This document shows positions 7,210-16,059 of a stretch of 64,000 nucleotides of DNA, in pieces. The notes beneath the pieces were generated by a model. The model was not told the origin of the DNA. It saw only the letters and a program-made list of their open reading frames with translations, and did not search any database. How positions within the stretch are numbered: the stretch's first letter is position 1; each line of letters starts with the position of its first letter. The stretch comes from Vulcanimicrobiota bacterium (GTDB taxonomy: Bacteria > Vulcanimicrobiota > Vulcanimicrobiia > Vulcanimicrobiales > Vulcanimicrobiaceae). Where the stretch lies: assembly GCA_027306785.1 (NCBI GenBank), contig DAHUZB010000018.1, positions 62,001 to 126,000 of the forward strand. Reading direction: 5' to 3'. Made by a program: the position numbers and the translations under genes.

Positions 7210-9495
7210 ATGCGTCGTGAGACGACCGGTGCGCGACCGCTTGTTGCGGTCGTCGTTCTCGTGCTTGCGATCGCCGCCACGTTCGGCGTGCTCGGCGTGG
7301 GACACGCGCGCTACATCGAGCTGGGACGCAACTTCCATCTCCTGGCGCGGATGCGCCTACGTGCCTCCGTCGCGCGCATCGACGGGTATTTCAACGATGC
7401 ACGTCAGCTCGTGCGGGTGATGGCGGGCGAGCTTGCCGAGCAGCCGAATCGCGATCCGCGCACGGTCGCGTGGGTGGTGCGGCAGGTCTACCGCGCGCAT
7501 CGCGATCCCGCCGTCTTCGGTGCCGGTGCGTTTTTTGTTCCCTACGCCTTCGAAGCCAGGGTTCGCTACGTTAGCGTGTACGCGCACGGCGGGCATCGCA
7601 ACGCCTTCGAGCGCGCGGCGGCCGCGGTGGGCGGGCTCGTGACGTTGCAAAATGCATCGAACGCTCCGGGCGACGACTACACGCGTTTCTCATGGTTTCG
7701 TGACGCGCTCGCGCACCCCGACCGCGTAAACGTCGACGGTCCCTACGTCGAAGACGGACGTACGTTCATTACCGTGATGAGCGCCTTCCGGCGCGACGGA
7801 CGTGTGTTCGGCGTCGTGGCGGTCGATACGCTCTTCTCCTCGTTTCAGCACATGCTGCGTACGCGTCCGGGCGACGTCGCATGGGTCGAGAATGCCGCGA
7901 ACGGCGCGTATTACATCGGCACGGGGCCGCGCCCCAACCCGCAGGGACGCATCTCCGTCTCGCGTCTGCTGCCGGGTTTGCAAGCGCGCGTGGTGCTCTC
8001 GGCCGATGCCGCGCCGCTCGGTGCGCAGCGTCACGCGCTCGTCGCCGAGATGCTGCTGTCGCTCGCGGCGATCTGGGGAGTCGCGGTGCTGGTGGTGGTG
8101 GTCGTGCGTCAGCGACGTCTGGCGGCGCAGCGCGATGCGGCGATGCTCGTCGAACGCGAGCGCTTGGAAGCCGAGGTGCAGTTGGCGCGCCGTGTGGAGG
8201 GCGAACTGCGTCGCGTCGCGTTCACCGATGCGCTGACCGGGCTCCCCAATCGCGCGGGCTTCGTCGAACAGTTCGATCCGCGTCGAGCCGACGGCGCGCG
8301 CGCCGCGCTCTTGCTGATCGACGTCGATCGCTTCGGGCAGATCAACGAGACGTTCGGCCATGCGGCAGCCGACGAAGTGGTGCGTGAGTTGGCGGATCGC
8401 CTCGTCTTCGGGTGCGGTGAAGGGGCGAGCGTGGCGCGGCTCGGCGGCGACGAGTTTGCCGTGGTCGCGCCGATCGACGATCCGACCGCGCTCGCACGGC
8501 GCATCCTTTCGCTCTTCTTGCAGCCCGTGCGCATCTTTTCGAACACCGTGCAGGTGCGCGCCTCGATCGGAATCGCGATCCTCGAGCGCGATGCGCAGGC
8601 GCACGAAGCGCTGCACGATGCCGATATCGCGCTGCGCGCCGCGAAGGCGAACGGCCGCGCGCAGTGGGCCGTCTTCGACGACGCGATGCGCGCTCAGGCC
8701 GAACGCGAAGCCGAGCTTGAATCGGCGTTTCGCGCCGCGATCGAAGCGGGCGATGTGGTGGCGTACTATCAGCCGATCGTGGAGGTCAAGACGCGCGCGA
8801 TCGTATCGTTCGAGGCGCTCGCGCGCTGGCATCACGCCACGCGCGGGACGGTGAGCGCAGCCGAGTTCGTCGCCCTCGCCGAAGCGCGCGGACTCGTTTA
8901 CGAACTCGATGCGGCGATGCTCTTCGACGTGTTCGGTCACGTGGACGAACTCGTGCGCGCCTTTCCGCACGCGACCGTGGCGCTCAACGTCTCGGCGGCG
9001 GAGCTCGCCGTGACCGGTCTGATCGATCGCTTCGAGTCCCTGCTACACGCGCACGCCATGCCGCCCGAGCGCATTCGCCTCGAGCTCACCGAGACCGCGA
9101 TGATGACGCGCGGATCCGACGCGCGCGAGGTGCTCGAACGACTGCGGGCGATCGGCATCGGGGTCGTGCTCGACGATTTCGGCACCGGGTACTCCTCGCT
9201 CTCGTACATCGCGCACCTGCCCGTCTCGGGCCTCAAAATCGATCGCTCCTTCGTGGAGCCGCTCGGCAGCGATGCGCGCGCGGCCGAGTTGGTGGCGAGC
9301 ATCGTCGCGATCGCCCGATCGTTCGGTTTGCATACCACGGCAGAGGGCGTGGAAAACGATGCGCAGCTGCGCGAGCTCGAGCGCTTGGGCGTGGAGTACG
9401 CGCAAGGCTTCTTCTTCTCGCCCGCGCTCGACCTGGCCACGCTGATCGAGCGCTACGCCCCGGAGGCGGATGGAGGCGCGGCGAAGATCGGGTAG
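7210..9495 (+). CDS. Membrane Cache-GGDEF-EAL cyclic-di-GMP protein
   Basis: A 761-residue inner-membrane sensor. Membrane segments at about 11-31 and 281-300 flank a periplasmic domain (about 40-275) of Cache type. Inside the cell a short coiled coil leads to GGDEF (intact at 412-416) and then EAL (about 505-755). The EAL domain keeps the catalytic set: EAL 535-537, VALNVS, LTET, DDFGTGYSS, LKIDRSFV, AEGVEN and AQGFFFS. Both synthesis and breakdown of cyclic di-GMP look chemically possible, and no I-site is present before GGDEF. The stop codon TAG is followed immediately by the ATG of the Xer recombinase gene. Confidence 0.92.
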   Translation: MRRETTGARPLVAVVVLVLAIAATFGVLGVGHARYIELGRNFHLLARMRLRASVARIDGYFNDARQLVRVMAGELAEQPNRDPRTVAWVVRQVYRAHRDPAVFGAGAFFVPYAFEARVRYVSVYAHGGHRNAFERAAAAVGGLVTLQNASNAPGDDYTRFSWFRDALAHPDRVNVDGPYVEDGRTFITVMSAFRRDGRVFGVVAVDTLFSSFQHMLRTRPGDVAWVENAANGAYYIGTGPRPNPQGRISVSRLLPGLQARVVLSADAAPLGAQRHALVAEMLLSLAAIWGVAVLVVVVVRQRRLAAQRDAAMLVERERLEAEVQLARRVEGELRRVAFTDALTGLPNRAGFVEQFDPRRADGARAALLLIDVDRFGQINETFGHAAADEVVRELADRLVFGCGEGASVARLGGDEFAVVAPIDDPTALARRILSLFLQPVRIFSNTVQVRASIGIAILERDAQAHEALHDADIALRAAKANGRAQWAVFDDAMRAQAEREAELESAFRAAIEAGDVVAYYQPIVEVKTRAIVSFEALARWHHATRGTVSAAEFVALAEARGLVYELDAAMLFDVFGHVDELVRAFPHATVALNVSAAELAVTGLIDRFESLLHAHAMPPERIRLELTETAMMTRGSDAREVLERLRAIGIGVVLDDFGTGYSSLSYIAHLPVSGLKIDRSFVEPLGSDARAAELVASIVAIARSFGLHTTAEGVENDAQLRELERLGVEYAQGFFFSPALDLATLIERYAPEADGGAAKIG

Positions 9496-10425
9496 ATGAG
9501 CGGATACATCCCCGCCGACCCCACGATCGCCGAATTCGCCGCCTACCTGCGCCTGGAGCGCGGCCAATCGCCGCGCACCTCGGAGGAGTACGCGCGCGAC
9601 GTGGAGCTCTTCGGGGAGTTTCTCGAGCCCGGGCATCCCAAAACGGCGCCCTTCTTTCGACTTGGCGAGACGACGACGTCGGACGTGCGGCGATTCGTGA
9701 TGGAGCTGATGGGGCCGCGCAAGTACACGCCGGTCTCGGTGCGCCGCAAGATCGCGGCCCTGCGCTCGTACTTCGCGCTGCAGAAACGCGAGGGACGCCG
9801 CGCCGACAATCCGGCCGCCGACGTGCCGCCGCCGAAAGCGCCCAAGCGCCTACCCCACGTGATGTCGGAGCCCGAGGTCGCCAAGCTGCTGCGTACGCGG
9901 GTAGCGGGAAAGTCGGATTTCCAGCGCCTGCGCGATGCGGCGATGATGGAGCTGCTCTACGCGAGCGGCATCCGCCGCGCGGAGTTGGTCGGCTTGAACA
10001 TCAGCGACGTGGATTTGGATCGGCGCCTGATGCGCGTGATCGGCAAGGGCAACAAGCAGCGCACCGTCTTTATCAACCAAGCCGCGGCCGACGCGATTCG
10101 CGCCTATCTCGGCGTACGCCCGCGCACCCCCGACGAAGCGCTCTTTCTTTCGAAGCGCAAGACGCGTCTGTCGCATCGGCAGGCGTGGGTGATCTTCCGA
10201 CAGTTCGCCGAGCTCTCGGGGCTGACCAAACACGTCACCCCGCACGTGATGCGCCATTCCTTCGCCACCCATCTGCTCGAGAACGGCGCGGATCTCGTGA
10301 CGATCAAGGAACTGCTCGGACACGAGAGCCTTTCGACGACGCAGATCTACACCAACGTCTCGCTCGAGCATATGCGCCGCAGCTACGAAGAGGCCCATCC
10401 GCGCGACCGCACCGAAGAACGCTAG
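9496..10425 (+). CDS. xerC: Tyrosine recombinase XerC/XerD
   Basis: A 309-residue site-specific recombinase of the normal Xer length. The N-terminal SAM-like core-binding domain covers about 8-100 and the catalytic domain about 120-300. The catalytic residues are all visible: R160 (GIRRAEL), K184 (GKGNKQR), H250 and R253 (HVMRHSFATHLL), H276 (LGHESLSTTQIY) and nucleophile Y285. In the family XerC and XerD resolve chromosome dimers at dif. No dif-like site was found in the window, and only this one Xer gene is present, so whether it is C, D or a single-Xer type cannot be settled. It starts at ATG 9496, directly after the stop of the GGDEF-EAL gene. Confidence 0.9.
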   Translation: MSGYIPADPTIAEFAAYLRLERGQSPRTSEEYARDVELFGEFLEPGHPKTAPFFRLGETTTSDVRRFVMELMGPRKYTPVSVRRKIAALRSYFALQKREGRRADNPAADVPPPKAPKRLPHVMSEPEVAKLLRTRVAGKSDFQRLRDAAMMELLYASGIRRAELVGLNISDVDLDRRLMRVIGKGNKQRTVFINQAAADAIRAYLGVRPRTPDEALFLSKRKTRLSHRQAWVIFRQFAELSGLTKHVTPHVMRHSFATHLLENGADLVTIKELLGHESLSTTQIYTNVSLEHMRRSYEEAHPRDRTEER

Positions 10426-10426
10426 C

Positions 10427-11143
10427 GTGAAACGCATCGCATCCCTCCTTCTTCTTTTCGCGCTCGCCGCGTGCGGCACGAACGAGACCCGCGTGCAAAC
10501 GCAGATCGGCGCGCTCGAACCCGGCTCGACGTTGACCCTGATCGCTCCCTCGGGCGAGGTGAACGTCTATCGCCCCAAGATCGGCGACCCCGACGACCGC
10601 TATACCGTCGGCGTGAACGCCCACAACGGTGCGATGCTCGCGCCGCTGAAGGCACGCCGTGAAGGGACCGGCATCGCGGTGACGACGCCCGAGGGCGCAA
10701 GCTCGCTGCTCGTGCGCGTGCCCGATCGCGTGCAGTTCATCGTGCGCTCCACCGAAGGCGACGTAAACGTGACCGACGTCACCGGCAACGTACGCGTGAT
10801 CGGGGGCGACGGTAACGTGCGGGTGATGGTGCCGGGCATCGCGCAAGCATCGGCCGATCGCGGCAATCTGAACGTAACCTTCGGCGCGACGACGTGGCCC
10901 GGCACGCTCCGCTTTTCGACCAACCGCGGCCATATCGAAGTCTACGTCAAACAGACGGCCGCATTCCGCGTGCATCTGCACACCGACGACGGCACGCTCT
11001 TCACCGATTTCGGCCTGCGCGGTACCGCGAAAGGGAACGCCGAGACGATCGACGGCGTGGTGAACGGCGGCGGACACGCCGCGATCGACATCGAGACGAA
11101 GAAAGGTGCGATCCGCCTGCTCGCGCTCACGCCGCAGGCGTAA
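10427..11143 (+). CDS. Lipoprotein with DUF4097-like beta repeats
   Basis: A 238-residue protein starting at GTG 10427, one base after the xerC stop. It has a lipoprotein signal (charged MKR, hydrophobic stretch, LAAC lipobox with Cys16). The mature part is built of short repeated beta strands of the type GDVNVTDVTGNVRV and GDGNVRVMV. These resemble the right-handed beta structure of DUF4097/DUF4098 'putative adhesin' proteins, which are often envelope-associated. It is probably anchored to a membrane facing the periplasm. There is no enzymatic motif. It ends 5 bases before the convergent FAD oxidase gene. Confidence 0.7.
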   Translation: MKRIASLLLLFALAACGTNETRVQTQIGALEPGSTLTLIAPSGEVNVYRPKIGDPDDRYTVGVNAHNGAMLAPLKARREGTGIAVTTPEGASSLLVRVPDRVQFIVRSTEGDVNVTDVTGNVRVIGGDGNVRVMVPGIAQASADRGNLNVTFGATTWPGTLRFSTNRGHIEVYVKQTAAFRVHLHTDDGTLFTDFGLRGTAKGNAETIDGVVNGGGHAAIDIETKKGAIRLLALTPQA

Positions 11144-11148
11144 CGCGG

Positions 11149-12534
11149 TTAGATCACCGCGCCCGGATTCATGCGGCCGTCGGGATCGACGGCCGTTTTT
11201 ATTGCGCGCATCAGCGCGCGTTCGCTCTCGCTGCGGTGCGCGGGGAGTTCGTCGCGGCGGTAACGCCCGATGCCGTGCTCGGCGGTGATGCTGCCGCGAT
11301 AGCGCGCGACGATGCCGTGCACGAGCTCGTTCACCTGCGCGCTCGTCGCGGATCGGTCGGGTGGGAGCAGCACATTGAAATGGATGTTGCCGTCGCCGAC
11401 GTGTCCGAACGCGAGCACGCGCGCGCCCGGGAAGCGCGACTCGACCGCGTCGCTCGCCTCGCGTACGAAGGCGGGCACATCGGAGAGCGCGACCGCGACA
11501 TCGTGCTTGGCGCTCGGCCCTTCGCGGCGCTCGCTCTCGGTGATCGATTCGCGCCACGTCCACAGCGCGTCGCGCTGCGTCGAGCTCTCGGCCACGATCG
11601 CGTCGCCCGCGATCCCGCGTTCGAGTGCGTCCCCGAGCGCGCGTTCGAGCGCGTCGCGCAATCCGGGGAGCGAGGAGCCCGCTTCGATCAGCAGATACCA
11701 GGCGTGCTCGGGCAGCGGCCGTTCGCGCTCGGGCCGGTGCGCGAGTTGCAGCGCAAGAGTGCGTTCGGAGAAGAGTTCGCAGGCGCTCAACGTTTCGCCG
11801 AGCGCGTCTTGCAGCAGCGCGAAGAGCGCGAGCGCATCGTCGAGCGTGCGCAGCCCCGCGAGGGCGGTCGCGACGGTGCGCGGGCGCGGAAAGAGGCGCA
11901 GCACCGCGCCGGTGATGATGCCGAGCGTACCTTCGGAGCCGATGAAGAGCTGCTTCCAATCGTAGCCCGCGTTGTCTTTGCGCAGCGCGCGCAGGCCGTC
12001 GGCCACGCGTCCGTCGGGCAGCACGACTTCGAGGCCGAGCACGAGCGTGCGCATCGATCCGTACCGCAGCACCGCGGTGCCGCCCGCGTTGGTCGCGATG
12101 GCGCCGCCGATCTGTGCGCTACCTTCGGCGGCGAACGAGAGCGGAAAGAGCCGCCCCGCTTCTTCCGCCGCGCGCTGCACCTCGGCGAGCACGCAGCCGG
12201 CATCGACGGCGATCGTGAATCCGGCGGCGTCGAGCGCGCGAATCCGCCGCATGCGTTCCAGGCTCAGCACGATCGCGTCGGCGAGTCCGATCGGCGTGGC
12301 GCCCGCGGCGAGACCCGTATTGCCGCCCTGCGGTACGATCGCGACGCCCGCGCTCGCGCACGCGGCGACGACGCGCGCCACCTCGTCGGTCGAGCTCGGC
12401 CGTACGACCGCAAGCGCCGTGCCGGTGAACGCGCCGCGCCAATCGGTGAGGTAGGCCGCGATGCGCTCGGAATCGATCAGCAGTCCCGCGTCGCCGACGA
12501 TCGCGCGCAGAGCCGCGAGGACCTTCGCGTTCAC
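11149..12534 (-). CDS. glcD: FAD-linked oxidase (GlcD/D-lactate dehydrogenase type)
   Basis: A 461-residue flavoprotein. The PCMH-type FAD domain spans about 35-215, with the loop PQGGNTGLAAGA and the motif GSEGTLGIITGAVLRLFP. The FAD-oxidase C-terminal domain ends with TAEHGIGRYRRDEL. Enzymes of this family oxidise D-2-hydroxyacids such as glycolate or D-lactate. The start is taken as GTG 12534, which overlaps the panE stop (GTGA); upstream in-frame codons lie inside panE and lack family similarity. It is likely the partner of the iron-sulfur subunit encoded at 1-679, though the two genes are 10 kb apart and the pairing is inferred. Confidence 0.85.
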   Translation of the reverse strand: MNAKVLAALRAIVGDAGLLIDSERIAAYLTDWRGAFTGTALAVVRPSSTDEVARVVAACASAGVAIVPQGGNTGLAAGATPIGLADAIVLSLERMRRIRALDAAGFTIAVDAGCVLAEVQRAAEEAGRLFPLSFAAEGSAQIGGAIATNAGGTAVLRYGSMRTLVLGLEVVLPDGRVADGLRALRKDNAGYDWKQLFIGSEGTLGIITGAVLRLFPRPRTVATALAGLRTLDDALALFALLQDALGETLSACELFSERTLALQLAHRPERERPLPEHAWYLLIEAGSSLPGLRDALERALGDALERGIAGDAIVAESSTQRDALWTWRESITESERREGPSAKHDVAVALSDVPAFVREASDAVESRFPGARVLAFGHVGDGNIHFNVLLPPDRSATSAQVNELVHGIVARYRGSITAEHGIGRYRRDELPAHRSESERALMRAIKTAVDPDGRMNPGAVI

Positions 12535-13466
12535 ATGCGCGCGCGTGCGAGCAACGCTTCCTTGGCTTTGATGAGGCGCACCATCGTCTCGTTGCACGGG
12601 GTGGCGACACCGGTACGTCGCCCGAACGCGACGACCGCTCCGTTGAGATGATCGATCTCGGTCGGATGGCCCGATTCCAGATCGAACGCCATCGAGCTCT
12701 TGGAATCGGCGCCGATCTCGATCACCTGCATGACGTACTGCCACGGATTCACGAACGGCAGGCTGATCTTGAGCGCCGCGGCCACGCTCGCCGCTTCTTC
12801 GGCGAGCGATTCGGCCAAGCGCGAGGCGTTCGAATCGAGCGGGATCGCGCCCGCGTCACAATCGAGCAGCGCCGAGATCGCGTTGATCGCGGCGTTGGCG
12901 ACGAGCTTGCCCCAGAGGTGCGGTTTGATATCGTACACGACCGCGGTGCGCAGGCCCGAACGGGTGAGCAGATCGGCGATCGTGCGCGCGGTTGCGGGCG
13001 CCGCGCTCGACGATCCCAAGATCGTGTTGCCGCTCTCCGAACTGCGCACGCGCCCCGGGGCGGTAGTGAGCGACGACTCCGTGGTGATGCCGAGAATGAC
13101 CGGCACCGCGCCGCCGAGCGCCGTCTTGATCGCATCTTCGTTACCGACGCCGTTCTGCAGCGAGACGATCGGCGTGGAGGGATTCAGCTCGCCCGCGAAC
13201 GCGCGCAGCGCGCGCAGCGTATCGACCGCTTTGACGAAGAGAAAGAGCACCTGCGAGCCGTAGAGATCGCGCGCGTGCGTGGTGACGCGCACCGACCGCG
13301 GCGTTTCGTCGTTGACGGCGACGCCGCTCTGACCGATCGCGGCGATCGTGGCGGGATTGGTGTCGAGCATCGTCACGTCGCACGTCTGCGCCAGGTGATA
13401 GCCGAAGAGCGTGCCCATCGAGCCCGCCCCCACGATACCGACTTTGAGTCGTCCCTCGCTCATCAT
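12531..13466 (-). CDS. panE: 2-dehydropantoate (ketopantoate) reductase
   Basis: A 311-residue NADPH-dependent reductase of ApbA/PanE type. It has the N-terminal Rossmann motif VGIVGAGSMGTLFGYHLA, the catalytic-lysine helix (WGKLVANAAINAISALL) and a C-terminal SSMAFDLESGHPTEIDHLNG motif that binds the substrate. The reaction reduces ketopantoate to pantoate in pantothenate and CoA biosynthesis. It starts 6 bases after the mlaD stop and overlaps the FAD oxidase start by 4 bases, so it belongs to an mlaD-panE-glcD transcript. Related family members reduce other 2-oxoacids, so the pantothenate role is probable but not certain. Confidence 0.88.
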   Translation of the reverse strand: MMSEGRLKVGIVGAGSMGTLFGYHLAQTCDVTMLDTNPATIAAIGQSGVAVNDETPRSVRVTTHARDLYGSQVLFLFVKAVDTLRALRAFAGELNPSTPIVSLQNGVGNEDAIKTALGGAVPVILGITTESSLTTAPGRVRSSESGNTILGSSSAAPATARTIADLLTRSGLRTAVVYDIKPHLWGKLVANAAINAISALLDCDAGAIPLDSNASRLAESLAEEAASVAAALKISLPFVNPWQYVMQVIEIGADSKSSMAFDLESGHPTEIDHLNGAVVAFGRRTGVATPCNETMVRLIKAKEALLARARM

Positions 13467-13472
13467 ACCTCG

Positions 13473-15038
13473 TTACGGGAATTGTGCTTGGATGCCGTAG
13501 GTGAAGCGGCGCTCCTGATGGTTGAGCGCGCGTTCACCCGCGAAGAGCTTCAGTGATTTGGTCAGATTGACGTTGCCGTAGAGATCGAGCTGCGGACGGC
13601 GCGGATTGTAGAAGCGTCCGTCGATCCCGAAGAGGCCCGCATGGTACTCGCCGAGCACGCCGAGCTGCGAGTACAGGATGCCGCCGCCGAGCGTGACGTT
13701 CGGGCTCATCTTCTGCAAGAGCGCGAGGTTGGTCGTGGTGTAGTGCCCGATGTCGTTCGCGCCGACGAAGAGGCTCGTGTTGCCCTTGGGTAAGAGCACC
13801 GCGTTCAGATCGGTCTGCGGTCCGCGGTCGCTCGTATAGAGCGGATTCAGGCAGCAGGTGTGCTGCGCGGAGAGGCCGCTCATGCGCAGTTGAATCGCGA
13901 TAAGGCCGCTCGCCACGTTGGCGAGCTTGCGCTTGATGAGCAGCTCGCGCTGCTGCGGCGACGGCGTTGCGCCGCTGATCGCCGGAGCGCCCGCGGCGGG
14001 AGCCGTTCCGGGCGGTTGCGACGTACCGACGGGGTAGGGCGTGGCGTTCGCGTCGACGCCGTAGACGCTGCTCGTGCCGCCGAGCGCGCCGAGCAGCGAG
14101 TTCGCGCGCTGCATCGTGGCGTTGAGGTTCGCGACGGTGTTCTTCAGCTGCGCTTTGGTCTGCGGATCGCCGGTGAGCGATTGCAGATCGTGCGTGATAT
14201 CGGCGATGTTCTTGGTGGTTTCGGCGATGTTCTGCGTGGTCGCGAGCACGTTCGCCTTGAGGTTCGGATCGGTCGCAAGCCCCTTGAGCGAGGCCATCGA
14301 CGCGTTGAGCGCCTGCGAGGTTTGGTCGAACTGCGCGAGGATGCTCGTGATGCGCTTGGAGTTGAGCTGCGTGGTGCTGTTGAGCGTAGAGGTCATCGCG
14401 ACGATGTTGGCGCTTGCCTGTGCGAGGCTCGTCTGCAGCTCGGAGGACATCGAAGTGATCGCCGTGCGCGCGTCGCGGGTGATCGCGTTCGCGTTATCGA
14501 GCGTCTCCTGCATCGTGGCGAGCAGGCGCGGCTCGCGCGCTTGGAGATCGGAGAGCATCTCATCGAGGCGGCGGATCTCACCCTGCCCCTGCTGGAGCAG
14601 ATCGGCGATCGTGGCCGTGTTGGTGCCGTACGGCTGGTCTTCGACCGGCAGTACGCGCCGTTCGAGCATGGCGAGGCGCGGCCGCTCGCCGTTCGCGCCC
14701 TGCGGCACGATCGGGGGGACGATCAGCAGGTTGGGATCGCCGGTTAGCGGCGCCTGGATCAGGAAGCGGGAGTTGAGCGGGATATCCACGTCGCGGTTGA
14801 TCGCGAGGATCACGTCGACCGTGTTATCGGGCAGGAGCACGATCGAATCGACCGTGCCCACGGTCACCCCGCTGAAGTACACCATCGCGCCCGAATGCAG
14901 GCCCGCCGCGGACCGGAAGTGGATGCCCGTGCGGTACCCCGTGTGCCGCGTCCCAAAGTCCGTGATCACGTAGAAGACGCCGAACAGCAACAAGAGCGCC
15001 ACGAGCGCGAATGCCCCAACCTGGGCCTGCCTAGTCAT
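13473..15038 (-). CDS. mlaD: MlaD/Mce-domain lipid transport protein with long C-terminal extension
   Basis: A 521-residue periplasmic protein with one N-terminal membrane anchor (about 8-26). The MCE domain covers about 37-120 (SGAMVYFSGVTVGTVDSI). A long Gln/Asn/Thr-rich helical region follows (about 140-320), fitting the needle of Mce hexamers. A Pro/Ala linker leads to a 130-residue C-terminal part with alternating strands that ends in Phe-Pro. This substrate-binding component carries lipids between inner and outer membranes with MlaE and MlaF. Here it is cut off from mlaF by a 1.9 kb low-GC islet. A perfect 8-bp hairpin lies 28-48 bases upstream of its ATG. Confidence 0.88.
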   Translation of the reverse strand: MTRQAQVGAFALVALLLLFGVFYVITDFGTRHTGYRTGIHFRSAAGLHSGAMVYFSGVTVGTVDSIVLLPDNTVDVILAINRDVDIPLNSRFLIQAPLTGDPNLLIVPPIVPQGANGERPRLAMLERRVLPVEDQPYGTNTATIADLLQQGQGEIRRLDEMLSDLQAREPRLLATMQETLDNANAITRDARTAITSMSSELQTSLAQASANIVAMTSTLNSTTQLNSKRITSILAQFDQTSQALNASMASLKGLATDPNLKANVLATTQNIAETTKNIADITHDLQSLTGDPQTKAQLKNTVANLNATMQRANSLLGALGGTSSVYGVDANATPYPVGTSQPPGTAPAAGAPAISGATPSPQQRELLIKRKLANVASGLIAIQLRMSGLSAQHTCCLNPLYTSDRGPQTDLNAVLLPKGNTSLFVGANDIGHYTTTNLALLQKMSPNVTLGGGILYSQLGVLGEYHAGLFGIDGRFYNPRRPQLDLYGNVNLTKSLKLFAGERALNHQERRFTYGIQAQFP

Positions 15039-15065
15039 TGTCCGCTACATACTCCGAAGAGCTCC

Positions 15066-15086
15066 GCGTGCCCCGCCCGGGCACGC
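15066..15086. repeat. Perfect 8-bp stem-loop upstream of mlaD
   Basis: The arms GCGTGCCC (15066-15073) and GGGCACGC (15079-15086) flank a 5-base loop. It sits between the islet and the mlaD start and would fold in the mlaD leader. No T-run follows on the minus strand, so a simple intrinsic terminator is not supported. Confidence 0.5.
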
Positions 15087-15090
15087 TGCC

Positions 15091-15171
15091 GCATCATCAT
15101 GGGAACAGGCCTCGAGAAGGCCGGCATTCGGCAAACCACCTTCTTCGAGGCCGGCTCCCTGTTAATGATGC
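15091..15171. repeat. Imperfect long inverted repeat at the edge of the islet
   Basis: The left arm 15091-15120 and right arm 15139-15171 are about three-quarters complementary, sharing GCATCAT, GGCCTCGA and AGAAGG blocks in the same order. The repeat lies directly after the stop of the AUU-start gene and could act as a large transcription-stopping hairpin or be the end of a mobile or REP-like element. No poly-T tract follows. Confidence 0.5.
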
Positions 15172-15186
15172 CCGCGGCCGTTATTC

Positions 15187-16059
15187 CTAGTTGATCGTGA
15201 GATGGCCGTCGGGTGCCGAAAAGTTATCGGTACACCAAATCCATTGATACATGTGTTGGGTGTACGGCGTCCAATTCGTTGCGTCCCACTTTTGAAAACC
15301 TTGACGTAACGGCTGATCGCTGCCTTGCTCGCCCGTATTCGCGCCGGGTTTGAATTGGTTGAAGCGAACGTGTACGGACGACCTTGCATATTCCGTTCCG
15401 CTGCCGAACGTAAGCGGCAAGCCGATTTTCGGAATCGTGAATTTGAATTTGGTCCAATTCAAATTTCGAGCAAAACGCGCGGGGCACACAAGCCTTCCGC
15501 TCTGACCGCTTCCTTTGAAAATTGAACCGTTAAACGTCGCAAAACCGCAGACGACAGCGGCATTAATGGACACACGAAAATCCTTTGAACTCGTAGGATG
15601 TCCGTGGGCCCCGCGTTGTTCCAAGAACGCACACGGATTATTACGCCACGAACCTCCGCTGACGCTTGAAACCGGCATATCCTTCGTGAAGTTCGGAACG
15701 TCGATCTTCTCGATGTCGCTTACTATCTTTTGCCCGTTTGATAGCGAAATTACCGCCCGGTAATAGTTCGGAACCCCCGGTGCCAAGAACGTGATCGGAA
15801 TGCGCAAGCGCTTCCAACCTTTCTCGAGGCTCTGGCTCGGAGACTCGTCCGTCAGTTTATCGATCGCGGTCCCATAAAAGATTCGGGCTGTTCCGAATGT
15901 CGGGAGAGGTTTGAAAAGCCCGTCAATGATGCGCGCATCGGCAGGCTGTCCGGTCTCCCACAGGGCTATTAAGGAAAAAGAATCCGATTGTGCGTGGGCA
16001 GTGAAGGGAAACGATGCCGAAATCAGCAGCGCGCAGAGCAGCGCAAATAATTTACGAAT
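15187..16059 (-). CDS. Secreted protein of unknown function with probable AUU start codon
   Basis: A 290-residue open frame from ATT 16059 to the stop at 15187. No ATG, GTG or TTG occurs in frame between the upstream in-frame TGA and the signal peptide. The ATT has a perfect GGAGG 6 bases before it. Translated as Met, the N-terminus is a textbook signal peptide: Arg-Lys, then a hydrophobic run (LFALLCALLISA), then a cleavage site AHA|Q. The mature protein is Trp- and Tyr-rich, with several cysteines and beta-rich segments; I do not recognise it. G+C is clearly lower than in the flanking genes. It lies alone in an islet between mlaF and mlaD, which suggests horizontal gain. A less likely reading is a later internal TTG start. 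Confidence 0.65.
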   Translation of the reverse strand: MRKLFALLCALLISASFPFTAHAQSDSFSLIALWETGQPADARIIDGLFKPLPTFGTARIFYGTAIDKLTDESPSQSLEKGWKRLRIPITFLAPGVPNYYRAVISLSNGQKIVSDIEKIDVPNFTKDMPVSSVSGGSWRNNPCAFLEQRGAHGHPTSSKDFRVSINAAVVCGFATFNGSIFKGSGQSGRLVCPARFARNLNWTKFKFTIPKIGLPLTFGSGTEYARSSVHVRFNQFKPGANTGEQGSDQPLRQGFQKWDATNWTPYTQHMYQWIWCTDNFSAPDGHLTIN

